A DNA stretch of 64,000 nt from CAZBRS01 sp964494475. GTDB lineage: Bacteria; Myxococcota_A; UBA9042; CAZBRS01. Position 1 is the first letter of the stretch, and every line of letters starts with the position of its first letter. Where the stretch lies: NCBI GenBank assembly GCA_964494475.1, contig CAZBRS010000008.1:52892-116891 (forward strand). The letters run 5' to 3'. The notes beneath the pieces were generated by a model. The model was not told where the DNA came from, ran no database searches, and saw only the letters and a program-made list of their open reading frames with translations. The translations under genes were made by a program, and so were the position numbers. Positions 8,253-16,357 of the stretch are shown here, piece after piece.

Positions 8253-9584
8253 ATGAGCACTTCCTGGGGGATCGTCGGCGGGGGTATGTTGGGGCTCACC
8301 CTGGCCGCGCGGCTGGCGGCGCAGGGCAAGCGGGTCACCCTCCTCGAGGCCGCGCCCGCGATCGGCGGGCTCACGTCGGCCTGGAGGCTGGGCGACATCA
8401 CCTGGGACCGCTTCTACCACGTGGTGCTGCTCTCCGACTCGGCGACCCGCCGCGTGCTCGCCGACCTGGGCCTCGACGCCGACGTGCGCTGGGTCACGAC
8501 GCGCACGGGCGTGTTGGCAGGGGGTCGGCTGCACTCGATCTCGAGCTCGCTCGACCTGGCCTTGCTGCCCGTGCTCAGCGTGCTCGACAAGGCGCGGCTG
8601 GCGGCCACCGTGCTCATGGCGTCGCGGCGCACCGACTGGCAGGCGCTGGAGCGCCTGACCGTCGAGGAGTGGCTGGTGCGCTGGTCGGGGCGCCCCGCCT
8701 GGGAGCGCTTCTGGCTGCCCCTCCTGCGCTCGAAGCTCGGCGAGGCCTGGCGCGAGACGTCGGCGGCGTTCATCTGGGCGACGATCCAGCGCCTGTACGC
8801 GGCGCGCCGCACGGGCCTGAAGCGCGAGCTCTTCGGCTACGTGCCGGGGGGCTACGCCCGGGTGCTCGACGCCTACGCCAGGGCCCTCGCGACCGCCGGG
8901 GTCGAGGTGCGCACGGGCGCGGCGGTGCAGGCGGTTCGGCGGGCCGGCGCCGGGCTCGAGGTGAGCCTGGCGGGCGGCGAAATCGTGGCCTTCGACCGTG
9001 TGGTGGTCACGTCGGTGCCCCCCCTGGCGGCCCGGCTCTGCCCCGATCTCGGCGACGCCGAGCGCCGACGCCTCGAGGCCGTGCGGTACCTGGGCGTGGC
9101 GTGCGCTTCGGTGCTGCTGCGTCGACCCCTGGCGGGCTGCTATGTCACCAACCTGCTCGATCCCGCGCCGTTCACCGGCGTGATCGAGATGTCGGCGCTG
9201 GTCGACCCGCGCGAGTTCGGGGGCCGCCACCTCGTCTATCTGCCCCGCTACCTGGCCTCCGACGACCCCTTCCTCGACCAGCCCGACGAGGCCGTGCGCC
9301 AGGCGTTCCTGCCCGCGTTGAAGCAGGCCTTCCCAGCGCTCCGCGACGACGACGTGCTCGCGTTCCAGGTGGCCCGGGCCCGGCACGTGATGGCGCTGCC
9401 GGTCCTCGGGTACTCGCGCACCGTTCCGGGCGTGCGCACGTCGGTGCCCGGGCTCTACCTGGTGAGCTCGGCCCGCATCGTGAACGGCACGCTGAACGTC
9501 AACGAGACCGTCACGCTGGCGGAACGGGCGGCGCTCGCGTTCCGCGACGAGCGCTTCGGCGAGGATCTGCCGGAGGTGGGGTAG
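8253..9584 (+). CDS. NAD(P)/FAD-dependent amine-oxidase-like oxidoreductase
   Basis: A 443-residue flavoprotein. The N-terminal Rossmann motif GIVGGGMLGLTLAARLAAQG and the following acidic strand end (LLEA) bind FAD; GGLTSAWRLG is the usual second flavin contact. Near the C-terminus PGLYLVSSARIVNGTLNVNETV matches the FAD-binding end of protoporphyrinogen-oxidase/phytoene-desaturase-like proteins. Proteins of this kind recur beside GT2 genes in O-antigen and exopolysaccharide clusters, where the substrate is usually unknown. ATG 8253 has GAGGAG about 8 nt upstream and is preferred to the TTG at 8250. Only 2 nt separate it from the next gene. Confidence 0.8.
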   Translation: MSTSWGIVGGGMLGLTLAARLAAQGKRVTLLEAAPAIGGLTSAWRLGDITWDRFYHVVLLSDSATRRVLADLGLDADVRWVTTRTGVLAGGRLHSISSSLDLALLPVLSVLDKARLAATVLMASRRTDWQALERLTVEEWLVRWSGRPAWERFWLPLLRSKLGEAWRETSAAFIWATIQRLYAARRTGLKRELFGYVPGGYARVLDAYARALATAGVEVRTGAAVQAVRRAGAGLEVSLAGGEIVAFDRVVVTSVPPLAARLCPDLGDAERRRLEAVRYLGVACASVLLRRPLAGCYVTNLLDPAPFTGVIEMSALVDPREFGGRHLVYLPRYLASDDPFLDQPDEAVRQAFLPALKQAFPALRDDDVLAFQVARARHVMALPVLGYSRTVPGVRTSVPGLYLVSSARIVNGTLNVNETVTLAERAALAFRDERFGEDLPEVG

Positions 9585-9586
9585 GC

Positions 9587-11458
9587 ATGGCCGCTCCCGC
9601 CCTGCTGCTCCTCGACTTCCTGCACGACGACCTGCACAACCAACACCGTGACGAGGCCTTCCCCTTCCTTCTGGGCTGGGCGCGGCGCGAGGGGCGGGAG
9701 GCGCGTTGGCTCGACGTGCCGGCGGGGCGCGCGACGCGGCCTCGCGAGCCCTACGTGGTCGAGGCGCTCGCCGCCGAGGACCACGAGGCCCTGGGCCGGG
9801 TGCTGCGTGCCATCGGCCCGGCCGTGGTGGTCAGCAACGAGAAGCTGGGGGGCGCGCTCGCCGATCTGGTCCGCGACGCCGGCGTGCGGGCGCTGGTCGA
9901 GGTCGGGCGGCCCGAGCGCGTGGTGGAGAGCCTCGCGCCCTGGCTACCCGAGCTCGGGGGGTTCGCGCACGTCACCCTCGACGCGCTGGGGACGCCCCTC
10001 TACGCCTGTGAAGTCCTCGGGGGCGGCACGCTCCAGGCGCCGCCCTTGCAGCCGATCGTCGCCGGCTCCTCGTGCGTGTACCGGCGCCCCATCGCCCACA
10101 ACCGCCACTTCGCCGGGGTCCCGCTCGGCGCGGGCGTGGCCGAGGGGTGCTCGTTCTGCGCGCTCTCGACCCTCCCCGTGGCGAGACCGCGGGGCGACGC
10201 CGTCGAGGTGGCCCTCGACCAGGTCCGGCAGTTCTTCGCGACGGCCCCGGCCCACCGGCGGCCGGGGCGCTTCAAACTGGTGTCGGGGCTGGTCTTCGCG
10301 CGCCTCGGCGCCTTCCTCGACGGCCTCGCCGCTCTCGAGCCCCCGGCTTCGGAGCTGTACCTGACGTGCCGCATCGACGAGGTGCTCCGCCAGGGGGAGG
10401 CGCTCCGGCGCTTCCTGTCGACCGAGGCCGCCAGGGGCGTGTCGATTCACGTGTGGAACATCGGGCTCGAGAACTTCTCGCCCACCGAGAACGAGCGCTT
10501 CAACAAGGGCCTCGCGGAGGCCGACATCGCGGCGGCGGTGACCCTGCTCGATGGCCTGGAGGGAGCCTTCCCTGGCCGGTTCGCCTGGCGTCGGCACGGT
10601 GGCTTCGGCCTCATCACCTTCACACCCTGGACGACCCCGGCCGACCTCGAGCTGAACCTGGCCGGCCTGGCGGCCCACGATCTCGGTTTCGTGATGGGCG
10701 GAATGCTCACCTCGCGCCTGCAGCTGCTGCCTGGCACGGCGGTGCTGGCCCTGGCCCGCCACCACGGCCTGACCCTGGAGACGGGCGCGGCCCTCTCCGC
10801 GGTGCCCGTCGAGGTCTCGTGCCTCACGGCGTGGGACGAGAGCGAGGTGCCGTGGCGCTTCCGCGAGCCGCAGGTCGAGGCCCTTTACCGTGCGCTCCTC
10901 ACGGTCTGCCCCCGCGAGGGCGAGCCGCGCGAGCCCGATCTGCCCTCCGCGCTGGCCGGGAACCCGGTGCCGGCCCTGCGGGCGCTGCTCGACGCGGCGA
11001 AGCGCGAGCCCGCGCTCGACGCGGAGGGCCTGCTGGCGGCCCTCGCGAAGGCTGCGCGCCGGGTTCGTCCGGCCGAGGGCCCGACGAGCTCCACGGTGCC
11101 CGTGGCCGCCCAATCCCGAGCCCTGGTCGCCCGCCTGCGGGCGCTGCTCGACGCCGTGACCGCGGGCGGCACCGTCGCCTTCGCGGGCTACGACGTGATC
11201 GCCGTGGCCCCCGGCGCCGGTGACGCGGCCGCCGCCGAGCTCAGCCTGCGCCGGCGTGGCGGCCGCGACCGGCTGGTCGTGACCGTGCAGGTCGACGCCG
11301 ACCCTGACGCGCCGGCCTACCTGCGCGCCGGCGGTCTCTGCCTCACCCACGCCGCCGACACGCCGCCCACGACGCCACGGGCGCAGGCGGCGATGCGGGC
11401 CCTCGGAGAACTGCTGGCGCGCGCGCGTCGCCAGCCCCGCCGGTCGTCCTCGACTTGA
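9587..11458 (+). CDS. Radical-SAM-superfamily-like protein with atypical cluster motif
   Basis: A 623-residue protein. The N-terminal ~150 residues look like a cobalamin-binding-like alpha/beta domain, and residues ~160-480 follow a radical SAM TIM-barrel order: EGCSFCALS (Cys188, Cys191), FKLVSGLVF, ELYLTCRIDEV, SIHVWNIGLENFSPTENERFNKGL, GLITFTPWTT. The canonical CxxxCxxC is incomplete because Val184 is where the first Cys should be; Cys163 lies upstream and could be a substitute. The last ~140 residues are Ala/Arg-rich and unassigned. It follows the FAD oxidoreductase by 2 nt in the same operon, so a role in modifying a sugar or lipid in the locus is plausible but unproven. Confidence 0.6.
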   Translation: MAAPALLLLDFLHDDLHNQHRDEAFPFLLGWARREGREARWLDVPAGRATRPREPYVVEALAAEDHEALGRVLRAIGPAVVVSNEKLGGALADLVRDAGVRALVEVGRPERVVESLAPWLPELGGFAHVTLDALGTPLYACEVLGGGTLQAPPLQPIVAGSSCVYRRPIAHNRHFAGVPLGAGVAEGCSFCALSTLPVARPRGDAVEVALDQVRQFFATAPAHRRPGRFKLVSGLVFARLGAFLDGLAALEPPASELYLTCRIDEVLRQGEALRRFLSTEAARGVSIHVWNIGLENFSPTENERFNKGLAEADIAAAVTLLDGLEGAFPGRFAWRRHGGFGLITFTPWTTPADLELNLAGLAAHDLGFVMGGMLTSRLQLLPGTAVLALARHHGLTLETGAALSAVPVEVSCLTAWDESEVPWRFREPQVEALYRALLTVCPREGEPREPDLPSALAGNPVPALRALLDAAKREPALDAEGLLAALAKAARRVRPAEGPTSSTVPVAAQSRALVARLRALLDAVTAGGTVAFAGYDVIAVAPGAGDAAAAELSLRRRGGRDRLVVTVQVDADPDAPAYLRAGGLCLTHAADTPPTTPRAQAAMRALGELLARARRQPRRSSST

Positions 11459-11483
11459 CGAGCCGCCCCGTCGGCGCCACCAT
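11455..11483 (+). promoter_or_regulatory. Candidate promoter of the second deacetylase gene
   Basis: TTGACG (11455-11460), 17-bp spacer, CACCAT (11478-11483). The -35 box overlaps the TGA stop of the upstream gene (11456-11458). The -10 is weak (3 of 6). Confidence 0.3.
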
Positions 11484-11509
11484 GCCCGCATGCCAACGGA
11501 GCCTCAACC

Positions 11510-12487
11510 ATGCCCCTCGCCAGCCTGTCCCTCGACCTCGACAACCAGTGGTCCTACCTGAAGGTGCACAACGACCCCGGGTGGGAGGCCTTCCCCTCGT
11601 ACCTCGACGTGGTCGTACCGCGCGTGCTCGAGACGCTCGACGCGCTCGGCCTGCGGCTCACCTTCTTCATCGTGGGGCAGGACGCGGCGCTCCCCGTGAA
11701 CGGCGGGGCCTTCGCGCAGATCGGCGACTCGGCGCACGAGGTGGGCAACCACTCGTTCTCGCACGAGCCCTGGCTGCACCTGTACACGCGGGCGCAGATC
11801 GAGGACGAACTCGGCCGCGCCGAGGCGGCCATCGTGGCGGCCACCGGCAAGCAGCCGGTCGGCTTCCGGGGCCCTGGCTTCAGCGTGTCGACCGACGTGC
11901 TCGACGTGCTGCGCGCGCGGGGCTACCGCTTCGACGCGTCGACGCTGCCCTCGTACATCGGGCCCCTGGCGCGGGCCTACTACTTCATGACGGCCAGCCT
12001 CACCGAGCGCGCCCGCGAAGACCGCTCGGCGCTGTTCGGCAGCGTGCGCGACGGCCTCCGGCCCGTGAAGCCCTACCGCTGGCTGCTGCCGGGCGGGTCG
12101 CTGATCGAGATCCCCGTGACCACCTTCCCGGTGGTGCGCGTGCCCTTCCACCTCAGCTACGTGCTCTACCTGTCCACGTTCTCGGCGCTGGCCGCGCGGG
12201 CCTATTTCCGTTCGGCGCTCGAGGCCTGCCGCGCCACGGGCACCCCACCGTCGCTGCTGCTCCATCCCCTCGACTTCCTGGGCGGCGACGACGTGGCGGG
12301 GCTCGAGTTCTTCCCGGCCATGAAGATGATCGGTCGCGTCAAGCTCGAGCGCGTGCGCGCCTACCTGGGCGATCTCGCGAAGCTGTTCGACGTGGTGCCC
12401 ATGGGCGAGCACGCCGCCGCCCTGGAAGCCGACGCCGGCCTGCTGCAGCGCGTGCCCGACTTCGATCGCCCGGTGCCGGGGGCGTAG
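11510..12487 (+). CDS. Polysaccharide deacetylase (CE4 family)
   Basis: A 325-residue NodB-homology protein that probably removes N- or O-acetyl groups from a glycan. Unlike the fused homologue at 6566, its motifs are intact: LSLDLDNQW carries the catalytic Asp, HEVGNHSFSHEP holds the HxxxH metal pair, and GFRGPGFS is the RxP motif; a late PSLLLHPLDF supplies the C-terminal Leu-His. No signal peptide is evident, so it may act on lipid-linked intermediates in the cytoplasm or be exported otherwise. ATG 11510 has a GGAG box 8-10 nt upstream. Last gene of the 5265-12487 run; the next gene is convergent. Confidence 0.85.
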   Translation: MPLASLSLDLDNQWSYLKVHNDPGWEAFPSYLDVVVPRVLETLDALGLRLTFFIVGQDAALPVNGGAFAQIGDSAHEVGNHSFSHEPWLHLYTRAQIEDELGRAEAAIVAATGKQPVGFRGPGFSVSTDVLDVLRARGYRFDASTLPSYIGPLARAYYFMTASLTERAREDRSALFGSVRDGLRPVKPYRWLLPGGSLIEIPVTTFPVVRVPFHLSYVLYLSTFSALAARAYFRSALEACRATGTPPSLLLHPLDFLGGDDVAGLEFFPAMKMIGRVKLERVRAYLGDLAKLFDVVPMGEHAAALEADAGLLQRVPDFDRPVPGA

Positions 12488-12607
12488 CCTCCGAGCCGCT
12501 CCGGCCAAGGCTTCGGGGCGTCGAAGGAGCGCGCGCCAGTTCGACGTGGTGTTCCTCGAGAGCCTGCGCGGTTTGGCGAGCTCGCGCTCGAGGCCTCCCG
12601 CGTCCGG
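12488..12607. other. Convergent intergenic region with weak hairpin
   Basis: 120 bp between two converging genes. It contains an imperfect inverted repeat (CCTCGAG at 12554-12560 and CTCGAGG at 12587-12593, 26-nt loop) but no T-run, so it is only a possible terminator or mRNA-end structure. No gene is seen. Confidence 0.3.
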
Positions 12608-14473
12608 TCACTCCGTGATCAGCTTGACCTTCCCCGCAGACTCCTTCAAGTTCGTCTGCTCCTTGCCTTTCTTGCTCGAAGGCAGGCTCGAGAAGTCGCC
12701 GGCTGCCACGGCGACGATCTGCTCCGGTGACAGCCCGCGCAGCGCCTCGGGCGGCAGCTTGGCCGCATAGGCGTGCTCCTCGAAGTCGCAGATCGACGGC
12801 CGGCCGGCGCCGTGGATTCGGGAGGACTTGGGCTCGGGCGGCGCGAGCTGTTTCTCGACGTCGCGCTCGTGCACGGCGACGTAGTTCTTCTTGGACTTCT
12901 CGAGACCCGAGCCTGTCGGAACCAGTCCGCCGCGCGTGTTGCCCTCGATGGTACGCAAGCTGCCCGTCGCTGGATCGAAGGACTCGACCATCGTGACGTG
13001 GTTCGGCTTGTTGTCCGGGGTCGCGAGTGCGGCCGTGCTGTCGATCAGCACGATGTCGCCCGAGCGCAGATCGAGCTGCGCCGGGACGGGCGGATCGCCC
13101 ATTTGCTCGAGCAGCTCTTCGCGCGACCGCCAGGTTCGCAGAGATCCGCGCTCGTCGTGGTACTTGCGGAGCGACCGCCACTGGCGGGCTTCTTCGTCCC
13201 AGATGGCCGCCGGCGCTCGCTCGGACTTGCCCCGCTGCTTGTATTGGAACAGATCCGTGACGTTCGTCACGTGGTACAGCCCTCGCCGGATCTCCTCGTC
13301 GAGGCCCGCCGACCGCCACTGCGCCGCGGCGAAGACGCCGCACCACTCGGGCAGGTTCTCCCGGTCCTTGGCTGTGAAGTCGTTCGGGTTGGCCCCCGCC
13401 GCGAAGATGTCGTCAAGCCCGGCGCTGTCGCCTCCGATACCCTGGGTCCACGTGTCGCGGGCGCCCTCGACCGCCAGTCCCTGGTAGACGGCGAGCAGGG
13501 CGTCCTGGAGCGTGGTGGCCGCGCCGAGGAGCTCTGTCGAGGCCTCGGGGGAGGCTGCCTGCTCGGCGCTGCGAAGGCGCCGGACATGGTCGGCGAGCCG
13601 CCCGACGGTCGCGGTGGAGGGCAGATCGACCGCCGCCCGCTGGAAGTCGGCGGCGTTCGACACGACGTTGTCGTTCACCGCAGGCAGGAGTACGGCGCGG
13701 ATGTGGTCCTCGAGGGCGGCCATCAAGCGCCCCCCGAGATCGCGCCCGGTGTTCGCGACGTCGGGGACCGCCAGGACCTCGCGGATCCGCCCCAGGGCGT
13801 CTCCGCAGGCCGAGAACAACGACTCGGCCCGGGCGTCGTCCGAGGCCGCGGTCGAGGCGGACTCCGCCAGCCGCGCGAGCAACCCGTCGACCTCGTCGAC
13901 GAGAACGCTCAGGCGGAGGGTTTCGCTTTCGTTGCTGCTCTCGTAGCAGGCGATCCCGACCTCGCCGATCGCCACGTGCGCGACCTCGTGGGCCAGCACC
14001 GACGTGTCGAAGCGAAGCTGTGGCCCCGCGACGTACACGTCGGTCCCATGGGCGAGTGCCCGGGTGCCGCGGGTCGCGGTGATGGCGGCGGCGTCGGGGC
14101 CGTCGTGGACGCGAATCGGGGCCAGATCGGTGCCCAGGAGGTGTTCGAGCCGAACCCGAAGGCTGGCGTCGAGCGGACGACCCGCGTCGGTCGAGAGCGC
14201 AGGGCCCGGACGGCTCAAGGCGGGCACCGCGCGCAGGGGCTCGCCGAGGAGCCCGCCCAGCATCCGGTCCGCCACCTGCAGCCCCCCGAGATCGACCACG
14301 CGCTCGCGGTAGAGGCGGGAGACCAGCTCAACGACGTCGGCGGTCGATCCACCCCCTTGGACGAGCGCCTCGAGGCTGCGCGCGAAGTCTTCGTCGGCGC
14401 GAGCGTCGTTCACGGCCTCGGCACGGCGCACGGCCTCGCGCTTCCGCGTGCGGTCATCCTGCTTGGCAGACAT
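12608..14473 (-). CDS. eCIS-core (DUF4157) protein with CHAP/NlpC-like cysteine-peptidase domain
   Basis: A 621-residue, highly charged protein without signal peptide. Residues ~101-170 match the eCIS core/DUF4157 domain: LDASLRVRLEHLLGTDLAPIRVHDG, ALAHGTDVYVAG and SVLAHEVAHV with a zinc-peptidase-like HExxH (His162-His166). This domain is a hallmark of proteins associated with extracellular contractile injection systems and is often joined to toxin domains. Residues ~365-540 resemble a CHAP/NlpC-P60-type amidase fold: NLPEWCGVFAAAQW (Cys378), SGDIVLID, NHVTMVESFD (His492) and LRTIEGNT (Asn512) give a plausible Cys-His-Asn triad. The middle (180-360) is helical and unassigned. ATG 14473 is preferred over an upstream GTG at 14482. 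No sheath, tube or baseplate gene is in the window. A peptidoglycan-hydrolysing effector is the best guess. Confidence 0.75.
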   Translation of the reverse strand: MSAKQDDRTRKREAVRRAEAVNDARADEDFARSLEALVQGGGSTADVVELVSRLYRERVVDLGGLQVADRMLGGLLGEPLRAVPALSRPGPALSTDAGRPLDASLRVRLEHLLGTDLAPIRVHDGPDAAAITATRGTRALAHGTDVYVAGPQLRFDTSVLAHEVAHVAIGEVGIACYESSNESETLRLSVLVDEVDGLLARLAESASTAASDDARAESLFSACGDALGRIREVLAVPDVANTGRDLGGRLMAALEDHIRAVLLPAVNDNVVSNAADFQRAAVDLPSTATVGRLADHVRRLRSAEQAASPEASTELLGAATTLQDALLAVYQGLAVEGARDTWTQGIGGDSAGLDDIFAAGANPNDFTAKDRENLPEWCGVFAAAQWRSAGLDEEIRRGLYHVTNVTDLFQYKQRGKSERAPAAIWDEEARQWRSLRKYHDERGSLRTWRSREELLEQMGDPPVPAQLDLRSGDIVLIDSTAALATPDNKPNHVTMVESFDPATGSLRTIEGNTRGGLVPTGSGLEKSKKNYVAVHERDVEKQLAPPEPKSSRIHGAGRPSICDFEEHAYAAKLPPEALRGLSPEQIVAVAAGDFSSLPSSKKGKEQTNLKESAGKVKLITE

Positions 14474-14490
14474 GCCATTCACTCGGCGGT

Positions 14491-14500
14491 TTCACGTGAA
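14491..14500. promoter_or_regulatory. Operator-like palindrome at the eCIS-core promoter
   Basis: A perfect 10-bp palindrome (TTCACGTGAA) lying 18 bp before the ATG of the minus-strand eCIS-core gene and overlapping the first base of its candidate -10 and the predicted transcription start. Position suggests a repressor site; the binding protein is unknown. Confidence 0.4.
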
Positions 14501-14527
14501 TCGTACCACGACGGGCGTTCTTGGAAA
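14500..14527 (-). promoter_or_regulatory. Candidate promoter of the eCIS-core gene
   Basis: On the minus strand TTTCCA (14527-14522), 16-bp spacer, TACGAT (14505-14500). Start of transcription would fall near 14493, about 20 nt before the ATG. The same -10 hexamer is used at the asnB-like promoter at 18294. Confidence 0.4.
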
Positions 14528-14608
14528 GTGCGATTCGTGCCAGTCCGAGCGGCGGCTTCGATGGGAATCCGGGCTGGGCTTCCAGCCTCCGAGCCCGGAA
14601 CCCGGAGC

Positions 14609-16321
14609 TCAGGCCAGCGCGACCTTCACCATGCGGGGCAGGAAGCCCTGGTACGGAGCCACGGGCTCGGCGGGCAGCGCGTCGACGATGACGCAGCCCG
14701 TGGAGCAGGTGGCCGCCAGGCGCTGCACCTCGCTGAAGCGCACGCGCTGGAAGTCGTCGGCGGCGTAGCGCTCGTTCAGGAAGTCGCAGAGGGCCGCCAC
14801 CTCGCGGGCCACGCCGCGCTCGACGGCCTGGAAGCCGGCCCGCGCGAAGTCGATCAGCGCGGCGGGGGGCGCCTGCCGGCCGTGGCCGAGGCCGGCGACT
14901 GCGAAGGGCGTACCCTCCAGCGCCTGGCGTGGCAGCAGGTTGCAGCCGTCGACGAACACGCGGAGCGCGGGTGCGGCCGCGAACAGCGCTCGTCCGGCGC
15001 GCGCGTACTCGCCGTGGGCCACGCACGCCACGACGACCTCGGCCCCGGCCAGGGCCGACGGCAGGTCGCGGGTGAAGCGGTCGGCGAAGCCGAAGCGCAC
15101 CAGGTTGGGGTCGTCGGGGCGCACGAAGGGGTCGTGGAACGTGACGCGGCAGCCGCGCGCCAGCAGCAGGCGGGCCAGGGCGAAGGCCGGCGAGTTGCGC
15201 GTGTCCTCCGAGTCGCCGCGGTAGGCGGTGCCGAGCAGCGTGACCGGCCGGCCGTCGAGCGGGCCCAATGCCTCGGCCAGGCGCAGCGTCTCGGCGGGCG
15301 ACTCGTCGTTCACGGTGCGCGCCGTGAGGATCAGGCTGCGCGAGCCGTCGTCGCCGGCCTCGCGGCGGCGCCACCACAGCAGGATGCCGTCCTTGGGCAG
15401 GCAGTGGCCGCCCACGCCCGCGGTCGGCACGAGCAGCCCGCCCACGGGCACCGCCAGAGGATCGGCCGACGCGCGGTCGGTCTGGCGGAGACCCTCGTTC
15501 ACCGCGTCGCGCAGGGCGAAGAAGTCGACATCGTGGGCGTCGCAGAAGCGCACGATCTCCGCGGCGTAGGCGATGCGGACGTCGCGGTAGGCGTTCTCGA
15601 GCGTCTTCACGACCTCGGCGGTCAGGCTGTTGGTCGGGTACAGCGTGGCGCCGGTGACCACGTGGCGGTACAGGCGCAGGATGAGCCCGGGGGTCTCGGG
15701 GTGGAGCCCGGCCACGATCTTGTCCGACGTGCGCACGCGCTCGACCAGGCGCCCGGGCATCACGCGGTTGGGGCTGTTGCCGAGCAGCACGTCGCGACCC
15801 TCGACCAGGCCCGCCGCCGCGAAGCGCTCGCGGATCACCGTGGCCATGGACGAGGGCGCCAGCGTCGACTCGAACACGACGAGCGGCACGTTGCCGGCCG
15901 GGCGGCGGGCGAGGGCGGGCAGCAGCCCGTCGAGGGCGCCGAAGAGCGGGCCGTAGTCGGGGCCGATGCCGTCGCGATCGGTCTGCACCGACACGAGCAC
16001 CACGTCGGCGTCCCGAAGATCGGCCACGTCGTCCGAGGCCGACAGCAGGCCTGCGGCCACCGTCTCGCGCACCACGTCGGCCAGATCCGGCTCCACGCCG
16101 CCGATGGGCGACTCGCCGCGGTTGATGGCGTCGACCTTCCAGCCCGAGCTCGGCGAACGGCGCTGCACGATGTGCACGTGCGCGGGCTCGTCGCTCCCCA
16201 GCCTCACGCGCGCCCGAGCCAGCAGCGCGGCCATGGGCATGCCCACGATCCCGGGGCCGATCACGCCGATCTTGCGAACACTCCAGTGCTCGACTCGTCC
16301 GTTCCTCAGGGTCAGCGGCAT
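14609..16321 (-). CDS. Nucleotide-sugar dehydrogenase with C-terminal extension
   Basis: A 570-residue UDP-sugar/UDP-ManNAc-type dehydrogenase that would oxidise the C6 alcohol of an NDP-sugar to a uronic acid with two NAD+. Seen: NAD-binding KIGVIGPGIVGMPMAALLA (~16-34), the VFESTLAPSS and PTNSLTAEVVKTLENAYRD central-helix segments, the catalytic-Cys motif VGGHCLPKD, and the C-terminal UDP-binding half (LLGTAYRGDSEDTRNSPA). About 90 residues after GLGHG (from ~480) are extra; they contain ATCSTGC and match no standard part of the family. Very strong ribosome site (AAGGAGG) ahead of ATG 16321. It follows the AsnB gene by 35 nt, suggesting that the uronic acid product is then amidated. Confidence 0.85.
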   Translation of the reverse strand: MPLTLRNGRVEHWSVRKIGVIGPGIVGMPMAALLARARVRLGSDEPAHVHIVQRRSPSSGWKVDAINRGESPIGGVEPDLADVVRETVAAGLLSASDDVADLRDADVVLVSVQTDRDGIGPDYGPLFGALDGLLPALARRPAGNVPLVVFESTLAPSSMATVIRERFAAAGLVEGRDVLLGNSPNRVMPGRLVERVRTSDKIVAGLHPETPGLILRLYRHVVTGATLYPTNSLTAEVVKTLENAYRDVRIAYAAEIVRFCDAHDVDFFALRDAVNEGLRQTDRASADPLAVPVGGLLVPTAGVGGHCLPKDGILLWWRRREAGDDGSRSLILTARTVNDESPAETLRLAEALGPLDGRPVTLLGTAYRGDSEDTRNSPAFALARLLLARGCRVTFHDPFVRPDDPNLVRFGFADRFTRDLPSALAGAEVVVACVAHGEYARAGRALFAAAPALRVFVDGCNLLPRQALEGTPFAVAGLGHGRQAPPAALIDFARAGFQAVERGVAREVAALCDFLNERYAADDFQRVRFSEVQRLAATCSTGCVIVDALPAEPVAPYQGFLPRMVKVALA

Positions 16322-16357
16322 CGCAGGTCCTCCTTCCGGCGCGGGTTGACGCGGGAG

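Noticed and set aside
14500..14550. TGGCAC-like sigma54 -24 element upstream of the eCIS-core gene
   Set aside because: On the minus strand the GC that should follow at -12 is two bases too close, and sigma54 spacing is strict. The sigma70-type hexamers fit better.
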